Below, in pieces: positions 5,760-8,578 of a stretch of 8,578 nt of DNA. Each line of letters starts with the position of its first letter. Positions within the stretch are counted from its first letter, which is position 1. Under the pieces are notes generated by a model, which did not search any database, had not been told where the DNA came from, and saw nothing but the letters and a program-made list of their open reading frames with translations. The translations under genes and the position numbers were made by a program. Location: positions 1 through 8,578 of the forward strand of contig JAKLHH010000259.1 in NCBI GenBank assembly GCA_022710245.1. Direction: 5' to 3'. The stretch comes from Myxococcota bacterium. Its GTDB lineage: Bacteria; Myxococcota; Polyangia; GCA-2747355; JAKLHH01.

Positions 5760-6464
5760 ATGACGCGAACACTGCTGCGAGCCCTGCCGCTGCTGCTGGC
5801 CGCCGGCTGCACGCCCCCGCCGCCGGCGAAGCTCACCTTCCCTGCCAGGACCACGCTCACCCCCGGCGCCAGCGCGCGCTGCAGCGGGGGCCGCTGCGAG
5901 TGCCGCTCGCTGGAGGCCGCCGAGGGTCAGGCCGAGGAGGGGATCGCGCCGGGCCAGAAGCGCTTCGAGTTCCGGCTGCCGCGGACCCCGTCCGCGCTCT
6001 GGGTCTCCGTCGAGGGGCGCGGGGTCTTCTACAAGCCGCCCGAGCAGGTGCTCCCGGTCTGCTTCTACCTCGACCTGCCGCCGGGCGAGCACCGGGTGAC
6101 CGTGCACGCCGAGCGCAAGGACCTCGAGGTCGGGCTGCAGAGCGGGCTCACCATCTACGAGTACGGCGCCAAGGAGGGACCGCACTGGTACCGCGCGCTC
6201 GAGTTCGTCTGCGGCGGCGTCGGCAAGTGCGAGAAGCCGGGGATGCAGCAGTGGGTCGCCGAGCAGCGCCGCCTGCCGCGCGGGGTGCTCGACCCCTGCG
6301 GCTCGACGATGATCCGCGGCGTGCAGGTCAGCGGCACCCGCGAGGAGCGCCTGCTCACCGAGTACCTCGACGTCGACCTCTCGCTGACGATGAAGATCTA
6401 CGGCTTCGAGACCTTCCGCCAGCCTGGCTCGGCCGAGTGCCGGGCGCCGGTGAAGAACCTCTAG
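5760..6464 (+). CDS. Cysteine-rich lipoprotein of unknown function
   Basis: I do not recognise this family. The 234-residue product opens with a lipoprotein signal peptide, MTRTLLRALPLLLAAGC, with the acylated cysteine at 17, then a proline-rich spacer (TPPPPAKL). The mature part has eight more cysteines (41, 46, 48, 101, 151, 157, 180, 227), enough for four disulfides, which suits a periplasmic or outer-membrane location. Its middle (about 68-150) alternates hydrophobic and polar residues as in a beta-sandwich (FEFRLPRTPSALWVSVEGRG, LDLPPGEHRVTVHAERKDLE). No catalytic motif is evident. The frame is open upstream to 5577, but the signal peptide fixes the start at ATG 5760. There is only a weak GGAA 10 bases before it. 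It is divergent from the pseudokinase gene and 51 bases ahead of mnmG, so it may be cotranscribed with mnmG. Confidence 0.85.
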   Translation: MTRTLLRALPLLLAAGCTPPPPAKLTFPARTTLTPGASARCSGGRCECRSLEAAEGQAEEGIAPGQKRFEFRLPRTPSALWVSVEGRGVFYKPPEQVLPVCFYLDLPPGEHRVTVHAERKDLEVGLQSGLTIYEYGAKEGPHWYRALEFVCGGVGKCEKPGMQQWVAEQRRLPRGVLDPCGSTMIRGVQVSGTREERLLTEYLDVDLSLTMKIYGFETFRQPGSAECRAPVKNL

Positions 6465-6515
6465 GGCCGGCCGCCCGCACGGGTCCGCCCGGGCTGCCGC
6501 TCCCATGTCCCGCTG

Positions 6516-8408
6516 ATGTCCATCTCCTCTCACGAGCTCATCGTCGTCGGGGCCGGCCACGCGGGTTGCGAGGCGGCGCTCGCCGCGGCGCGCATGGGCC
6601 GCCGGGTCGCGCTGATCACCTGCCGCCGCGAGGCGGTGGCGCGCATGTCGTGCAACCCCTCCCTCGGCGGGCTCGGCAAGGGCCACCTGGTGCGCGAGCT
6701 CGACGCGCTCGGGGGACATATGGGGCTCACCGGCGACGCGACCGCGATCCAGCTCCGCCGGCTCAACCGCCGCAAGGGCGCCGCCGTCCGCGCCACGCGC
6801 GCGCAGTCGGACCGGCACCGCTACGCGGCGGCGATGCTCGCGGCGGTGGAGGCCCAGGCGGGTCTCGAGCTCCTCGAGGGGGAGGTGGTCGCGCTCTCGC
6901 TGCAGGGCGGCAGGCTCGCCGGCCTCCGCCTCGCCGACGGGCGCGAGCTCGCCTGCGCCGCGGCGGTGCTGACCACGGGCACCTTCCTCGGCGGGCTGAT
7001 CCACGTCGGGCTGGAGTCGCAGCCCGGCGGGCGCCACGGAGAGCCCGCCGCGCTCGCGCTCTCCGCCTCGCTGCGCGCCCTGGGGCTCCGGCTCGGCCGC
7101 CTGAAGACCGGGACGCCCTGCCGCCTCGACCGCTCGAGCCTCGAGTGGGGCCGCCTCGAGGCGCAGCCGGGCGACGAGCCGCCGCCGCGGCTCTCCGCCT
7201 GGAGCGAGTGGCCGGACGGGCGGCCGCCGCTGCCGCAGCTCCCCTGCCACCTCACCTACACCAGCCCGCGCACCCACGAGCTGATCCGCGCCGGCCTCGA
7301 TCGCTCGCCGCTCTACAGCGGGCGCATCGAGGGGATCGGCCCGCGCTACTGCCCCTCCATCGAGGACAAGGTGGTGCGCTTCCCCGAGCGCGACCGCCAC
7401 CAGATCTTCCTCGAGCCCGAGGGCCTCGACACGGACGAGGTCTACCCGAACGGCATCTCCACCAGCCTGCCGCTCGACGTGCAGGAGGCGATGGTGCACA
7501 GCATCGCCGGGCTCGAGCGCGCGCGGCTGACGCGGCCCGGCTACGCGGTCGAGTACGACTTCGTCGACCCGCGGCAGCTCGAGCACTCGCTCGCCGTGCG
7601 CGAGCTCCCGGGGCTCTACCTGGCCGGGCAGATCAACGGCACCTCGGGCTATGAGGAGGCGGCGGCGCAGGGGCTCCTCGCCGGCGTCAACGCGGCGCTG
7701 GCGCTGCGCGGCGAGGCGCCGCTCGTGCTCCGGCGGGACCAGGCCTACCTCGGCGTCCTCGTCGATGACCTGGTCCTCGCGGGGACCAGCGAGCCCTACC
7801 GGATGTTCACCGCGCGCGCCGAGCACCGCCTGCTCCTGCGCGAGGACAACGCCGACGAGCGCCTGACCCCGCTCGGGCGACGGCTGGGGCTGATCGACGA
7901 CGCGCGCTGGGCCTGCTTCTGCGAGCGGCAGGAGCGGATCGCGCGGCTGCGCGGCGCGCTGGAGACGACGCGCGTGCCCGGCGGCGAGGACGCAGCGACG
8001 CTGGCGGCGCTCCTCGCCGAGGCGGGCACGCCGCCGGCGCGCCCGGGGACGCCGCTCGTCGAGCTGCTGCGCCGCCCCGAGGTGGGGCTCGAGCTCCTCG
8101 GCCGCGCGGGCCTGCTGCCCGCGGAGCTCCCCGGCCCGCTCGGACTCGAGCAGGTGGAGATCGCCGTGAAGTACGAGGGCTACGTGCGCCGCCAGCAGGA
8201 GGCGGCGGCGCGGCTCGCGCGCCTGGAGGACCAGCCGCTGCCCGAGGAGCTGGAGCTCGACGCCATCCCGGGGCTGCGGGCCGAGGTGCGCGAGAAGCTC
8301 GCGCGCGCGCGGCCGCGCACGCTGGGCCAGGCCTCGCGCCTCTCCGGCGTCACCCCGGCGGCGATCGCGCTCCTCGAGGTGCACCTGAGGGCGCGGCGCG
8401 GGCGCTGA
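6516..8408 (+). CDS. mnmG: tRNA uridine-5-carboxymethylaminomethyl(34) synthesis enzyme MnmG (GidA)
   Basis: MnmG uses FAD and NADH and works with MnmE and a methylene-tetrahydrofolate donor to build the cmnm5 group on wobble U34 of tRNAs in the cytoplasm. The 630 residues match the usual length. Visible marks are the FAD-binding VVGAGHAGCEAA (10-21), MSCNPSLGGLGKGHL with Cys46, RRKGAAVRATRAQSDRHRY (85-103), TTGTFLGG (153-160), RLKTGTPCRLD (195-205), RYCPSIEDKVVRF with the second functional cysteine Cys279, YPNGISTSLP (310-319), LYLAGQINGTSGYEEAAAQG (367-386), and EPYRMFTARAEHRLLLREDNAD (426-447). The C-terminal helical region with QVEIAVKYEGY and LGQASRLSGVTPAAI, which contacts MnmE and tRNA in known structures, is complete. 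The start is ATG 6516; no clear ribosome binding site is seen, and an ATG at 6505 meets a stop after three codons. In many bacteria rsmG follows mnmG, but here a repeat array follows. Confidence 0.97.
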   Translation: MSISSHELIVVGAGHAGCEAALAAARMGRRVALITCRREAVARMSCNPSLGGLGKGHLVRELDALGGHMGLTGDATAIQLRRLNRRKGAAVRATRAQSDRHRYAAAMLAAVEAQAGLELLEGEVVALSLQGGRLAGLRLADGRELACAAAVLTTGTFLGGLIHVGLESQPGGRHGEPAALALSASLRALGLRLGRLKTGTPCRLDRSSLEWGRLEAQPGDEPPPRLSAWSEWPDGRPPLPQLPCHLTYTSPRTHELIRAGLDRSPLYSGRIEGIGPRYCPSIEDKVVRFPERDRHQIFLEPEGLDTDEVYPNGISTSLPLDVQEAMVHSIAGLERARLTRPGYAVEYDFVDPRQLEHSLAVRELPGLYLAGQINGTSGYEEAAAQGLLAGVNAALALRGEAPLVLRRDQAYLGVLVDDLVLAGTSEPYRMFTARAEHRLLLREDNADERLTPLGRRLGLIDDARWACFCERQERIARLRGALETTRVPGGEDAATLAALLAEAGTPPARPGTPLVELLRRPEVGLELLGRAGLLPAELPGPLGLEQVEIAVKYEGYVRRQQEAAARLARLEDQPLPEELELDAIPGLRAEVREKLARARPRTLGQASRLSGVTPAAIALLEVHLRARRGR

Positions 8409-8578
8409 GCGACGACGAGCGGTCGACGACGCTGGCGAGGCCCCGCGCCGGCCGCGCGCCGGGCGCTGACCGACGACGAGCGGTCGACGACGCTGGCGAG
8501 GCCCCGCGCCGGCCGCTGAGCGACGACGAGCGGTCGACGACGCTGGCGAGGCCCCGCGCCGGCCGCGCGCCGGGCGCT
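8403..8578. repeat. Tandem array of about 61-bp units beginning in the mnmG stop region
   Basis: Unit 1 (8403-8463, 61 bp) starts with the last sense codon and TGA of mnmG. Unit 2 (8464-8513) is 50 bp, lacking 11 bases near its end and carrying C for G at 8470. Unit 3 (8514-8574) is again 61 bp and otherwise identical to unit 1. A fourth begins at 8575 and leaves the window. The junctions of the 61-bp units form a GC hairpin (GCGCCGGC, loop CGCGC, GCCGG-bulge G-CGC; 8445-8466 and again 8556-8577), and the 11-base deletion removes it from unit 2. The period is not a multiple of three and there are no unique spacers, so it is neither coding nor a CRISPR. The hairpins might aid mnmG termination, but no T run follows. 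Confidence 0.9.

Noticed and set aside
6465..6515. A terminator between the lipoprotein gene and mnmG
   Set aside because: Only short GC self-complementary pieces are present (for example GCCCGGGC near 6487-6494), with no stable stem followed by T residues.
5679..8384. A 901-codon open frame on the minus strand opposite the lipoprotein gene and mnmG
   Set aside because: It is the mirror of two supported genes and rich in Arg, Ala, Glu and Leu without any motif. mnmG on the other strand is certain.
8403..8578. A CRISPR array at the right end
   Set aside because: The units abut directly and are nearly identical along their whole length. No unique spacers and no cas genes are present.
8403..8578. 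A replication origin beside mnmG, as seen in some bacteria
   Set aside because: No DnaA-box-like TTATCCACA sequences, AT-rich unwinding stretch, rsmG or parAB genes are visible in the window.
1..8578. tRNA, rRNA, riboswitch or insertion-sequence features
   Set aside because: Reading both strands, I found no tRNA-like cloverleaf, rRNA motif, transposase coding sequence or terminal inverted repeats. A covariance-model search would settle small RNAs.

Overview
The window is very GC-rich DNA from a Gram-negative bacterium. The best guess at the host is a member of the Myxococcota or a related former deltaproteobacterial lineage. That rests on the extreme GC bias at third codon positions, a bacterial Ser/Thr-kinase-like protein with a PEGA-type C-terminus, lipoproteins, a BamD outer-membrane assembly factor and a TPR-rich gene set. 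It is an inference from gene content, not a database match. No phage, plasmid or insertion-sequence gene is visible.

Layout, left to right. (1) The 3' part of an unrecognised plus-strand gene runs to 476, with a run of 21 glycine codons followed by a compact conserved-looking alpha-helical domain. (2) A convergent intergenic region (477-675) holds imperfect repeats and an alternating GT/GC tract. (3) A minus-strand cluster, read right to left, is bamD (3484-2681), a TPR protein (2623-1916) and truD (1911-676). Spacings of 57 and 4 bases suggest one operon, and a TTGACA-type promoter candidate lies about 130 bases before bamD. (4) Another minus-strand gene (5578-3731) encodes a membrane-anchored Hanks-type kinase-fold protein with one clear and one probable PEGA domain. 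Its catalytic loop reads HGGLTPDN instead of HRDLKPDN, and the alpha-C Glu and the GT of the P+1 loop are also replaced, so it is most likely a pseudokinase. (5) Divergent from it, across 181 bases with an 18-bp perfect tandem repeat and a palindrome inside a promoter candidate, a small cysteine-rich lipoprotein (5760-6464) is followed after 51 bases by mnmG (6516-8408). (6) Immediately after mnmG, starting in its last sense codon, a tandem array of about 61-bp units runs off the end of the window.

How the genes relate. TruD (pseudouridine 13) and MnmG (5-carboxymethylaminomethyl-U34) are two independent tRNA-modification enzymes. BamD is an essential part of the outer-membrane beta-barrel assembly machine. 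The pseudokinase and the lipoprotein share a divergent control region and could form a signalling or envelope pair, but only their arrangement supports this. The least expected features are the degenerate catalytic machinery of the kinase and a recurring pattern of short tandem duplications at or just after stop codons (truD, mnmG, the kinase gene, perhaps bamD).
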